A stretch of 64,000 bases of DNA from Scleroderma bovista (lineage: Eukaryota > Basidiomycota > Agaricomycetes > Boletales > Sclerodermataceae): contig JAYMGJ010000139.1 in the NCBI GenBank assembly GCA_037178675.1, forward strand, positions 124,001-188,000. The letters run 5' to 3'. Positions 1-10,100 of this stretch are shown here, in pieces (positions within the stretch are counted from its first letter, which is position 1; the number at the start of each line of letters is the position of its first letter). Both the position numbers and the translations under genes were made by a program. Under the pieces are notes generated by a model, which made no database searches, had not been told where the DNA came from, and saw nothing but the letters and a program-made list of their open reading frames with translations.

Positions 1-745
1 ACATAGTATCATATACAACATGAGCTGGGCAAGTAATCATGTATTAAACAAATATCATTGCCGAACATATGTTGTGAGCAGAAAGGTCCGCAGGAGTCCA
101 AATATGGCCGCAGGAATAATTCTTCGGCATGCTCCGGCCGCAGTAACAATGTCCCAGACACATAGTATCATATACAACATGAGCTGGGCAAGTAATCATG
201 TATTAAACAAATATCATTGCCGAACATATGTTGTGAGCAGAAAGGTCCGCAGGAGTCTAAATATGGCCGCGGGAATAATGCTTCGGCATGCTCCTGCCGC
301 AGTAACAATGTCCCGGACACATAGTATCATATACAACATGAGCTGGGCAAGTAATCATGTATTAAACAAATATCATTGCCAAACATATGTTGTGAGCAGA
401 AAGGTCCGCAGGAGTCCAAATATGGCTACAGGAATAATGTCCTGGCATGCTTCAGCCATGGCAACAATGTCCCCGACACATAGTACCATGTACAACATGA
501 GCTGGGCAAGTAAAACAGTGGTAATCATGTATTACGCAAATGTTGTTGCCGGACATATGTTATGAGCAAAAAGGTCCACAGGAGTCCCAATATGGCTGCG
601 GGAATAATGCTCTGGCCCCTTACAGCCATGGAAACAATGTCCAAGACACATATAACCACACACATAATCTTCTAGGCAAGCACACCAGTGGCAATGATTC
701 ATTATGCACATATGGTGCAGAACACATGTCCTGAGTCCACAGAGC
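1..745. repeat. 159-bp tandem repeat array (left end outside window)
   Basis: A unit of 159 bp recurs with the same phase: the word atgagctgggcaag starts at 20, 179, 338 and 497. The first three units are near-identical with scattered substitutions. The fourth carries a small insertion near 515 and later sequence drifts, with recognisable echoes (gcaggagtcc, aacaatgtcc) to about 745. Because 159 is 53 codons, one frame stays open across units 1-3; this is a by-product of the period and not evidence for a gene. The array starts at or before base 1. Confidence 0.93.
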
Positions 746-1084
746 TGCAGGAGTCCACATATGGGTGTGTGAGTGATAACTGCCCATATACAATACTTAT
801 CGGTCACTGTGTCAGCACTTCAACAGCTCAATAACCTTCATCTCTCTTCTCATTTCAAACATATATATTTTGTACCTACACAATATACACCCCAGGCATT
901 GTTACACTTTGTGCATGTACTGAGGTAATGTTATTTAAGTGTATGCAGTGCAGTGCACTTTCATATCAGTGAATCTATGTCTCCACATAGGCATTATGAC
1001 ACTTTGTGCACATACTGAGTGTTTCCTATAGGTATTGAAATATTATACACCCCACCACTACTATCATTTATAATAACTTACCCA
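746..1084. other. non-coding spacer with a weak short duplication
   Basis: No gene is recognised. A short motif around cactttgtgca plus tactgag occurs near 905 and again near 998, roughly 95 bp apart, suggesting an old small duplication. The stretch is AT-richer than the flanking minisatellite. Confidence 0.5.
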
Positions 1085-2705
1085 GGTTGGACTGCTGTGG
1101 CCAGCATGCCTCAGTCACAGTGCCTAGTATGCCTTAGGCAATGGTTCCCATGCCACAGGGTGCAGTGCCATGGTTGAAGTGGTACTGTGGCTGCAGTTGT
1201 GCCATCACCACAGTCTTTCCATGTTCACAGTCATGCTGTTGTTGCAGTCTTTCCATGGCCGCAGTCTGTTGTGCTGTGGCCACAGTCATGCCATGGTTGC
1301 AGACTTGCCATAGCTGCATAACCACCATCTTGCCATGGCCACAGTTGTACCACGGCTGCAGTTGTGATATGCTGCAGTTGTGCCATTGCCACAGTCTTGC
1401 CATGGCTGAGATTGTCATGGCTGCAGTCATGCCATAGCCGCAGTCTTTCTGCAACTGCAGTAGTGCCATGGCTGCAGTAGTGCTGTGGCCGCAGTAGTGC
1501 TATGGCTGCAGTCTTGCCATGGCCGCAGTCTTGCCATGGCCGCAGTAGTAGTGCCATGGCCGCAGTCTTGCCGTGGCCGCAGTCTTTCCATGGCTGCAGT
1601 AGTGCTGTGGCCACAGTCTTGCCATGGCCGCAGTAGTAGTGCCGTGGCTGCAGTCTTGCTGTGGCCACAGTAGTGCCGTGGCAGCAGTCTTGCCATGGCT
1701 GCAGTAGTAGTGCCGTGGCTGCAGTCTTGCCGTGACCGCAGTCTTTCCATGGCAGTAGTAGTGCCGTGGCCGCAGTCTTGCCATGGCCGCAGTAGTAGTG
1801 CCGTGGCCGCAGTAGTGCCATGGCTGCAGTAGTGCCATGGCCGCAGTCATGCCGTGGCTGCAGTAGTGCTGTGGCCGCAGTAGTGCTGTGGCTGCAGTAG
1901 TGCTATGGCTGCAGTCTTGCCGTGGCCGCAGTCTTGCCATGGCCGCAGTAGTAGTGCCGTGGCTGCAGTCTTGCCGTGGCCGCAGTCTTTCCATGGCCGC
2001 AGTAGTGCTGTGGCCACAGTCTTGCCATGGCCGCAGTCTTTCCATGGCCGCAGTAGTGCTGTGGCCACAGTCTTGCCATGGCCGCAGTAGTGCTGTGGCC
2101 ACAGTCTTGCCATGGCCGCAGTCTTGCCATGGCCGCAGTCTTGCCATGGCCACAGTAGTAGTGCCGTGGCTGCAGTCTTGCTGTGGCTGCAGTAGTGCCG
2201 TGGCAGCAGTCTTGCCATGGCTGCAGTAGTAGTGCCGTGGCTGCAGTCTTGCCATGGCTGCAGTAGTAGTGCCGTGGCTGCAGTCTTGCCATGACCGCAG
2301 TCTTTCCATGGCAGTAGTAGTGCCGTGGCCGCAGTCTTGCCATGGCCGCAGTAGTAGTGCCGTGGCCGCAGTCTTGCCATGGCTGCAGTCTTGCTGTGGC
2401 CGCAGTAGTAGTGCCATGGCCGCAGTCTTTCCGTGGCCACTGTAGTGCCATGGCCACAGTCTTTCCGTGGCCACTGTAGTGCCATGGCCGCAGTCTTTCC
2501 ATGGCCGCCATAGTGCCATGGCCGCAGTCTTGCCATGGCCGCCATAGTGCCATGGCCGCAGTCTTGCCGTGGCTGCCGTAGTGCCATGGCCGCAGTAGTG
2601 CCGTGGCCGCAGTCTTGCCGTGGCCGCAGTCTTGCCGTGGCCGCAGTCATGCCGTGGCCGCAGTCATGCCATGGCCGCAGTCTTGCCATGGCCACAGTCA
2701 AGTTT
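1085..2705. repeat. 17-20-bp GC-rich minisatellite (~1.6 kb)
   Basis: The core unit is gcagtcttgccatggcc (17 bp), with 17-bp variants (gcagtagtgccatggcc) and a 20-bp variant carrying an extra agt. Edges before about 1190 and after about 2690 are degenerate. Many units contain CCATGG, and CTGCAG or CCGCAG junctions, so neighbouring units can form short hairpins. Since 17 is not a multiple of three and the unit lacks stops, long open frames appear on both strands; these are artefacts. Roughly 85-90 units fit in the span. Confidence 0.95.
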
Positions 2706-3128
2706 GCCGCCATGTTGACCATGCCGCAGTGTTGACTGTGCCACACTGTTGACCATGCCGCAATGCTGATTGACCGGCTCACTATGGTGTAATTGCTGCC
2801 GTCAGATTCTGCCACAATGCAGTACTGCCTCTATTGCGCACTGGCTCACTTATTGTATTGGTATGCTACTCCTCTCAGCCCGAGTATTTTCATGAAGACA
2901 CCCATTTGTCCGGCTTAAGACTTTCACCCTACCCCATGGTGACAACACAGCCATGGGCCCACCATTGTCACTTGGTGACAATGCTTTCGGTGGCTGACCC
3001 ATGTGATACAGGAAAGCCCCAGTCATAAGCCTCACTTCTGCCAGCCCGTGTAGCACGGCCGATTGTCATCGTCCGCTGACCGTATAACATGGCCTACACA
3101 GGTGCATGGGCTCTGTTATCCAGTACTA
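2706..3128. other. spacer, minisatellite fringe then unassigned DNA
   Basis: The first ~70 bp hold a degenerate motif resembling the minisatellite (gttgac.atgccgca repeated). The rest holds no open frame recognised as a gene. The stop codon of the Plavaka C-terminal fragment lies at its right edge. Confidence 0.5.
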
Positions 3129-3540
3129 TTAATTACCAAGGGCCACAAATGTATCTAGATCAATATACGAGTTAACATGAAAGGCGCTCGCCATCTCCAG
3201 CACATTATCTGATGACCAATCCAAACTGATATGTCTGCCACACTGCCCTTGAAGATGGCAAGGGCACGCGAACCGATCAACGCTGATCACTGAGACATTG
3301 GGCCGGTGGTTGCGCATGGAACGGGTTACAATGTATTGACCAGAAACGGGCTCACGCCACCGGAGTGCAGTGAACCATTCGACGTACGCCAGTGGATGGG
3401 GGTGAACCCTGAGATGCTCTGGCAGCTTGAAAATGACTCGAACTTGCACAATACGCACAACTTGCAGTCAAATACTTGTCAGCGCACACTCTTCTTGTCG
3501 AAAACGCCTGGTACTTACCATCAGGCCCAGCCGAAAAAGA
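3129..3540 (-). pseudogene. Plavaka-type transposase, C-terminal fragment
   Basis: Minus-strand exon 3129 to about 3440, plus a small upstream exon ending near 3520 (donor gtaagt, acceptor tgcaag; phase 1), encodes the C-terminal tail typical of basidiomycete Plavaka (CACTA-like) transposases. Recognisable blocks are HPLAYVEWFTAL, a YIVTRSMRNHRPN stretch, SVDRFACPCHLQG and DNVLEMASAFHVNSY. It stops at 3129-3131. The rest of the gene lies at 14809-17233; retroelements starting at 3541 separate the two. Family assignment is by motif memory. About 80 expected residues between the two parts are missing, so the locus has also suffered deletion. Confidence 0.72.
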
Positions 3541-3825
3541 TGTTGAAGTCGCACATGCACCCGGCGTAAACCATCAACGAAGTGCGCACAAGACTGTGAC
3601 CCATATTAGTGTAGACTTAGTAATAGTCCTCTTTAGAGTAGATGTTACATGTCACACGTCACGCGTCACAGTCATGCGTCACAATGTTTGTTGTATATAA
3701 ACAGTGTTCATCACTTATATAATATAACAGCTCTTGACCAGCTACCGCCACCATCTCAGGTTGTGCACTCCACCCAACAGGTGAGTTGGAGTAGCAGTTC
3801 CTCTACGTACATAGGTATTGCTTCA
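3541..3825 (+). repeat. 5' LTR of copia family A, copy 1 (285 bp)
   Basis: It begins TGTTGAAGTC, ends GCTTCA, and has the same 285-bp length and ends as the LTR at 58601-58885. A TATA box (TATATAAA) lies at 3694-3701. It is followed by acaggttatgagccc, a likely tRNA primer-binding region. By eye it differs from the other copy at about 14 positions, nearly all transitions. Confidence 0.88.
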
Positions 3826-6394
3826 ACAGGTTATGAGCCCTGTGAGCGCACTGTGTGCAGCAATGCACCAGGCAGCGCTCCAGCTCCCTGAGCGTCGCTT
3901 TAACTAGCTTGATGCTGTGGACCACAGTGAGCTCCTAGCTGAGCCCCTGCACAGCCACAAGGCGAAGTCGGTCGACGACTTGCACCAGACAGTGAGCTCC
4001 TAGTTGAGCACCTGTACTGCCACAGGCGAAGTTCATCGATGACTTGCACCAACCATGGAGAACATCGTCAACGACTTGCGCTGGCATGACCTAGTCATGG
4101 GTTAGCTGTTGACAGAAGTGCTTTCACTAGCACTCAGGTGTTTCTTCTTTTCTTGCTTGTCCGTTGTCGCATTCATTTGCTGACTCCGTTGACTCCCAAC
4201 AGAATATCACCATGTCCAGCGCTCTTGACAAGATGGTCCCCCTTTTCACTAGCTCCAACTGGCAGCAGTGGCACACTTCTATGCAGGCCTACCTTCGGGC
4301 ACAAGGCCAATGGTATGTCTATTCGACGACTCAACCCGCTGATGGCCACGATGACCGAAAGGACTGGGACGACAACACTGAGAGAGTGCTCGGTAATATC
4401 ACCTTGCGCCTTGCCCCCTCAATCCAGGTTGCCGTCTCGACTCTCGACAGCGTTAAGGATGTTTGGGACTACCTCAAAAAGAACTTTGGCGCCCCCAGTA
4501 TTGGTTCCGCCTATGCTGAGCTTAGCAGGCTCCTGGCCACCAACATCCCCACTGGCTCCCATCCTGCTCCCGCCATTACGAAGTTGCTTAGCCACTTCAC
4601 TTATCTCAAGGACACTGGCTTCGAGTTCCCTGCCCCCGTGCAGGTGATGATTATTCTTTGCAAGCTCCCTCCCACCATGGAGGTCGTAGCTCAAATCCTC
4701 AGCCAGACATCGCCAGACGAGATCAAGAATCTGAAACCTGACGGGATAGTCAAGGCCGCCACGCTCTCCTTTGAGCAGAAAGGCACCTCTTCGCGCACCG
4801 GTGGTAAGGGCCCACAGGCCAACAAGCTTAGCGCTGTGAAGTGCAAGCCGGCTGACCCCAAGTTCGCCCAGCAGCAGCAGCAGCAAGGTGGGTCCAACAG
4901 TGGTACGAGCGGAAACGCTCCTGCCCAAGGACAGGGAGGCCGCACACACCGTGGCGGCAAGAAGGCTTGCGCTCGCCGCGAGAACGCCCAACAGGCCACC
5001 TTTGCTACATACGTCCACTACGATGGACCAGAGCCCACTGTTGACCCTCGCACCTTGGCTCACACTCCCGGTGCTGCCCACTATGGCCCCCCCGCATTCA
5101 CAAATACTATTAAGGCCTTCGACTTGGCACACCGCTTGGGGGTAGAGCCCTCCTGCCAAACCATCCGCACCCTCGACCAAGTTGTGTCGTTGGCGAGTGC
5201 GAACCTGGACCAGCCCAAGGCAGGTCCCTCCTCGCTGAAGCGCCCTCGTCTTGAGGAGCGCATCACAATGTATGAGGAGGACGCCATCTCCCTTGGGGAT
5301 GATGAACCCTTCGCCCACGAGCCCTTCGCTGACGATGAGTTCGACGAAATCGATGCGATGGTCCTCGACCGCTACAACGCGACATTGATGGCAATGGGTG
5401 CAGAGGCCAGCCTTTTCAGGCAAGTACCTTCTGCACGCGTGCTGACCGACACTGACACGCTCCCTTTACATGTGCGCTTTACGCTGGCACTGTATATAGT
5501 GAGTAGCAACTACAATTTGTCATGTTGTGTCTCGAGTAATGCATATATCTGTTTGTGTTCGAATAATGCGCGCTGTGCTGGCTGTAAGGGAAAAATGGTT
5601 GACGACAGTGAACTTTCTGGTGCCTTCTGGCTCTTAGACTCTGGCGCATCACACCACTTTACTGGTGACATAGGTGATTTTGCCTCTTACAACACGCTAA
5701 AGCGAGCGCACTATGCCAAAACCGCAAATGGTGTAGCACTGATTGCTGGCATTGGCACAGTATTACTCCAGTGCCTAGACCACAACTCTGGGGATGAGAA
5801 AGTCATTACACTCACCCAAGTGCTCCATATGCCAGGTGCTACTGCACGCCTTATTTCTATGGGCGAAATGCTCCAGTGTAACTACAAAGTCACTGGCGAT
5901 AAGCGAGGCATTAGCCTCATTCATAAAGCTGAACACCTATGGTTTGGGCCAGACCCAGAAGACAATCACAACATCATTTTCAGGATTAGATCTATCCCGA
6001 TAATTAGATCTAACTATATCGCCTCCGTGAGCAAAGTCGATTACGACATTATGCACCGGAGATTTGGGCACCCCTCGAAGGAAGTACTCCAACGTGTGCA
6101 AAAACATACGCAGCGCTTCCCGGAGATCCACTTTCCTACAGAGGACTGTGTTTGCCCTGGATGTGCTCTTGGCAAGATGCCCAATCGAGCTTTCCCAGAG
6201 AACGAAAGACATGCTTCCAAGCCTTTTGAGCTGGTGCACTCTGACCTGAAATCCTTCCCGGTTACGTTGTACCGGAAGTTTAAATATGTTATCACCTTCT
6301 ACGACGACTATACCTCTCACGCCTGGACTATGCCTCTTCGCTCCAAAGCTGCAGTGATTACAGCTGCCAAAGATTTCCTTGAAATGGTGCGCGT
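3541..6394 (+). mobile_element. Ty1/copia retrotransposon family A, copy 1, 3'-truncated
   Basis: 5' LTR, leader, and gag-protease-partial integrase are present. The element stops inside the integrase at 6394, where a 2.1-kb LTR begins (TGTCACGCACC). The equivalent position in copy 2 is near 61488, after which copy 2 continues with integrase and reverse transcriptase. It entered the Plavaka gene at 3540/3541. The 3' half and 3' LTR are absent, so no target duplication can be scored. Confidence 0.88.
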
Positions 6395-6425
6395 TGTCAC
6401 GCACCAAACAGGTTTGGTACAGTGA
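4212..6425 (+). pseudogene. copia A copy 1 Gag-protease-integrase, truncated
   Basis: The ATG at 4212 is in context atcaccATGtcc, shared with copy 2 (59272). The order is: Gag with UBN2-like region (NWQQWHTSMQAYL near residue 16), a Gln/Gly-rich basic stretch, an acidic linker, a retropepsin motif LLDSGASHHFTGD, a GAG-pre-integrase zinc region (HRRFGHPS .. CPGCALGK), and the first integrase block (VHSDLKSFP). After 6394 the frame runs about 10 codons into the foreign LTR and stops at 6423-6425. The integrase second Asp and Glu, reverse transcriptase and RNase H are lost, so it cannot be autonomous. The reading frame before the truncation is otherwise open. Confidence 0.88.
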
Positions 6426-7001
6426 ACATGGAAGATAACGCCTATATCGAATGATCCTTATGCGAAGGATAAGCACGACGGACCCTCATCGTAGCCATCT
6501 ATCGCACAAGACGACTATCCTGATGCGAGAGATGAATGCCAATGCAGACAGTCATCTATCGCACAAGAACCGCCAAGAAGCAGAAGAAACTGAAGGAATA
6601 ATGTCAATTGTGGTATGAGAAAGGAATGCACACGTCTGCAGTCCAACTCCCATACCAGAACAATCAAAGAAGCCGAAGAATTGATGGAGAAACGAAGGAG
6701 AAAGAGAAGAAATGATTTTTAGCGCTCAAATGTCATTTTTAGGCGCCCAGTGCCGGCATTCCGATATTTTGAATAGCTCCATTGTTTCTGAAGCTATCAG
6801 GCACGTGACTATACCGTCAGAAAGCCTAGAGCGTGGTCTATCTGCCTGTCAAGTTCCGGCGCAAATCCATTCATTTCCCACGGAGATATTCCCCCCGCAA
6901 TCCAGACGTTCGCTTCATCGCTCACTATGGAGTCCATATTTTCTCTGGATCATTTCTCCGCTATTGCTGCAGATCTCCACTATGTCCTGCTCTTAGGACA
7001 G

Positions 7002-7116
7002 TGGAGTGGTCTGCATGGAAAGGTCGTCGTGGTTCGACTGACTGTCTACCAACAACCGCTGCGCCGTGGTTCTATGCCTGCTGACCAATGCTATGCACCT
7101 CCGTACCCCTACTCCA
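7002..7116 (-). repeat. gypsy 3' LTR (115 bp)
   Basis: TGGAGTGG..CCCTACTCCA, with perfect TGGAGT/ACTCCA inverted ends. On the minus strand it is preceded by a G-rich polypurine tract (AGGGGGGCACA, about 7117-7127), the expected plus-strand priming site. Confidence 0.92.
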
Positions 7117-7192
7117 TGTGCCCCCCTAAAAAAATGGCGACGTCCTCGTCGTCCGCACCAAAGTGGGGCTGACCCGTTGTCTTCATCCTCCT

Positions 7193-10100
7193 CTATATCT
7201 CCACTGCTTCTATCTCTGGTTCATCGTCATCATCGTCTGCTGTTGCCTGTTTCCCTTCTTCGTCTATGTCTCTGTCCACTCTACTGTCACTCTCCCCGTG
7301 TATTTGTTGCATATACCCTTGTTGTGCTATGTGTAGCGGCGAGCCTTCTTTAGGTACGAACACGCGTAATCGCCGTGCATTGTATAGACCTGTTAGAGGG
7401 TGGCCAGTTAGTGTCTCGAGTCGGTAAGAATTGCGTAGTCGTTCTGTCACCTGATGTGGTTGGGACCACTTGGGTAGTAGTTTCCGTTCCGTCTTGAACG
7501 TGTAGTCTAGGTCATTACGGTAGACCTGTACTAATTGACCCTTCGTGAACACGACCTCGCCTGGGTGTCTTTGCAGGACGCGCTTGTCGAACGTTGCTTT
7601 CCGTTTCAGTGCGTGACGTATTGCTTCGTCATACCCGTCTAACTGTTGTTGTGCTACATACGCCATGTGTATTGCGGCTTGGGCTGCCGTGACCTGCGTT
7701 GTACTGTCAGTTGGTTCTGTATGTTTGGTGTCTACCACTAAACCTAGTAGAAGTTCTTTTGGTGTATGCTTCAGTGCTGGGAGCAGACGGTTGTTGAGGG
7801 CTCGTACTGCGTCGTCGAGATGGTCTGTCCAAGTTTTGGGCAGTTTTTCCCATGTGATGGCATTGTACTCGTCTTCATTAAGGTTCGGGGCACAGAGCCG
7901 TTTGAGGACGTGTAAAAGTAGCTTGTTGGTGCCCTCTACGAGGCCATTGATCCATGGTGAGTACGCTGCAACAACGTGATGTGTGCAAGACCACTTAGCG
8001 CAGAATTCTTTGACCATTGTGTTGTCAAAGTGTTTCCCGCCATCTGACATAAAGGCTTCTGCGGCTGTGTACGCGTTGAATATGGTTGAGAGGCTGTCCA
8101 CCGTAGTCTTTGCTGTGCCTGCCGTTTTGAATTTCATGACCCACAGGTGTTGGGAGAAGGTGTCGAGGTACAGCCCAAGGGTGTGGTAACCGCCTTTGCC
8201 TGTTGGCATAGATAGATAATCGCCGACAAGGAGTTTGAATGGGTGCCGTCTAGTTATTGGTTCCAGTAGGGCGTGGATTTTTGTGGTGCCGAAGTTCTTG
8301 CACTGTCCGCAGTTTTGTATGGCCTTCATGACTGATATGTCTAGTTTCGGGGAGTGGTACTTGTCCGTGAGTGTTATTTTCAGGGCGTCTCTTCCCCAGT
8401 GTCCAGCTGTGCTGTGTAGATGTTCAGCTTTTACTTCGGCTTCGGAACAGGAGATACACTCTATGCGGCTTCTTGGTCGTACACTGGTGCCTCCGTGCAA
8501 GCGCCACAGTTTGCCATTGTCAATCATGTATTGTGATGCCCTATGTCTTGCTCTGTTGCGGTCTCGTACTGATGTTTTTGTGTCTACGTTGAGAATGGCA
8601 TCTATGACCTCTAGATACAATGGTTCATTAGTGAAGCGCTCTCGTAAAATTTGGTATGTATGGTCCAGCTTATCCAGTGTGAATATGTCGTTGACCAGAC
8701 CCGTTATTGCCTCTGGGTCAGGGTTGACAGACCACTCGCTGCCATCCTCTTGGGTTGGGGTGTGTTCAGTGTGGTCCCACTGTCGGCTTAGTCCATCTGC
8801 GACTACATTGAGGCGGCCTGGTACGTGCCGCACTGCAACAATGTTGTGTGCGATGATGCCATCACGCCATCGTGCATGCGTTGCCGAGGCTTGTGTGTTT
8901 GACAGGACGTCCTTCAATGCTTGGCAATCAGTTTCGATCTCGATCGGGTATCCCCATATGATGTCTGAAAAGTGATCTAAGCCAAATTTCAGCGCAGCAA
9001 ATTCTAAGAGAAAAGGTTTGTAATTCCGTTCTGATGCGGATGTGCGCTTCGATGCGAATGCGATTGGTAGGGTTTTCGTGACTGTTTTGCCTGCTGGGGT
9101 TCGTATGCTGGTTCGTTGTGTGAGGACAGCTCCTAGACCTTCTTGGCATCCGTCCGTGGTGACAATGAATGGTGTGCCGTCATATCTTGGTGCGTGTAGA
9201 ACTGGTTGACTTGTGAGCGCTGTTTTGAGGTTCAGGAATGCTGTCATGTGCGCTGCTGTCCACTTCTCTCGCAGTTTGTAGGTTGCCATAGTTCTGCGGT
9301 AGGTTGTTTTGGTCATCGGTTTTGGTAAGTTGACGCTCTTCAGAAGGTCTCGCAGTGGGCCTTCAACTTTGGTGTATCCACGGATGAGATCTCTGAAATG
9401 GCCTGTTAGTCCCAAGAATGAAACTAGATTTAACGCATCGTCTGGTTGTGCCCAGTTAATGACTGCGGTTAACTTTGCTAAGTCCGGTTGTACTCCGTGT
9501 GGTCCTACCGTGGCTCCTGCAAAAGTTGTTTCGGTCATGAGTAGTTGGCACTTGGTGGGCGATAGTGACATGTTGTGTTCCCTGCATCTTTGAAATATGC
9601 GTTTCAGTTTGTTCATCATGCCTTGAAATGTGTCGTCCGCTGTTCCTCCATCGTCGACAAACAATTCTAGGGTGTTGTCAGCTAGTAGGTCATGCAAGTG
9701 CTCCGTGACTACACCGGAGAACGTTGTTGGAGCTCCCGTCCATCCCATTGGCATCCTAGTGTACCAAAAGTATCCGTCTCCTTCGATAAAGAATGCTAAG
9801 TATTGTTGCCATTCTTGCGGTACTTCTATCGCATAAAATCCCGATGCGAAGTCGAAGATTGAAACGAATTTGTGTCCACTTAGTCGTTGTTGCTTGGCTC
9901 GTATGTCCCCTTGATGTAGCAGTGGCACTTGGGTTACTTTGTTGAGCTCGGCGAAGTTTTGCGTGACCCTCCATTTCAACGGCTCAGTTGTTGTCTTTGG
10001 CATTGTGTTTTCATCGTGCGCTGTCGGTATTTGTGCCGCGTTGAACGGCGGACATATGCCTGCTTCTTCGCATTGTCTATTGACCTCTGCTTGTAGTTCT

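Noticed and set aside
20..565. 181-codon open frame with 53-residue repeats
   Set aside because: The 159-bp satellite period is a multiple of three; the frame is lost in the fourth unit and there is no family resemblance.
1231..2815. Very long open frames (up to 339 codons) on the minus strand and several on the plus strand in the minisatellite
   Set aside because: They arise because the 17-20-bp unit has no stop codons; all frames read as shifted copies of the same repeat and there is no gene-like composition.
4419..5423. 334-codon frame antisense to copia A gag (also 59233-60261)
   Set aside because: It mirrors the GC-rich gag coding sequence in both copies; the sense strand has clear Gag and protease motifs.
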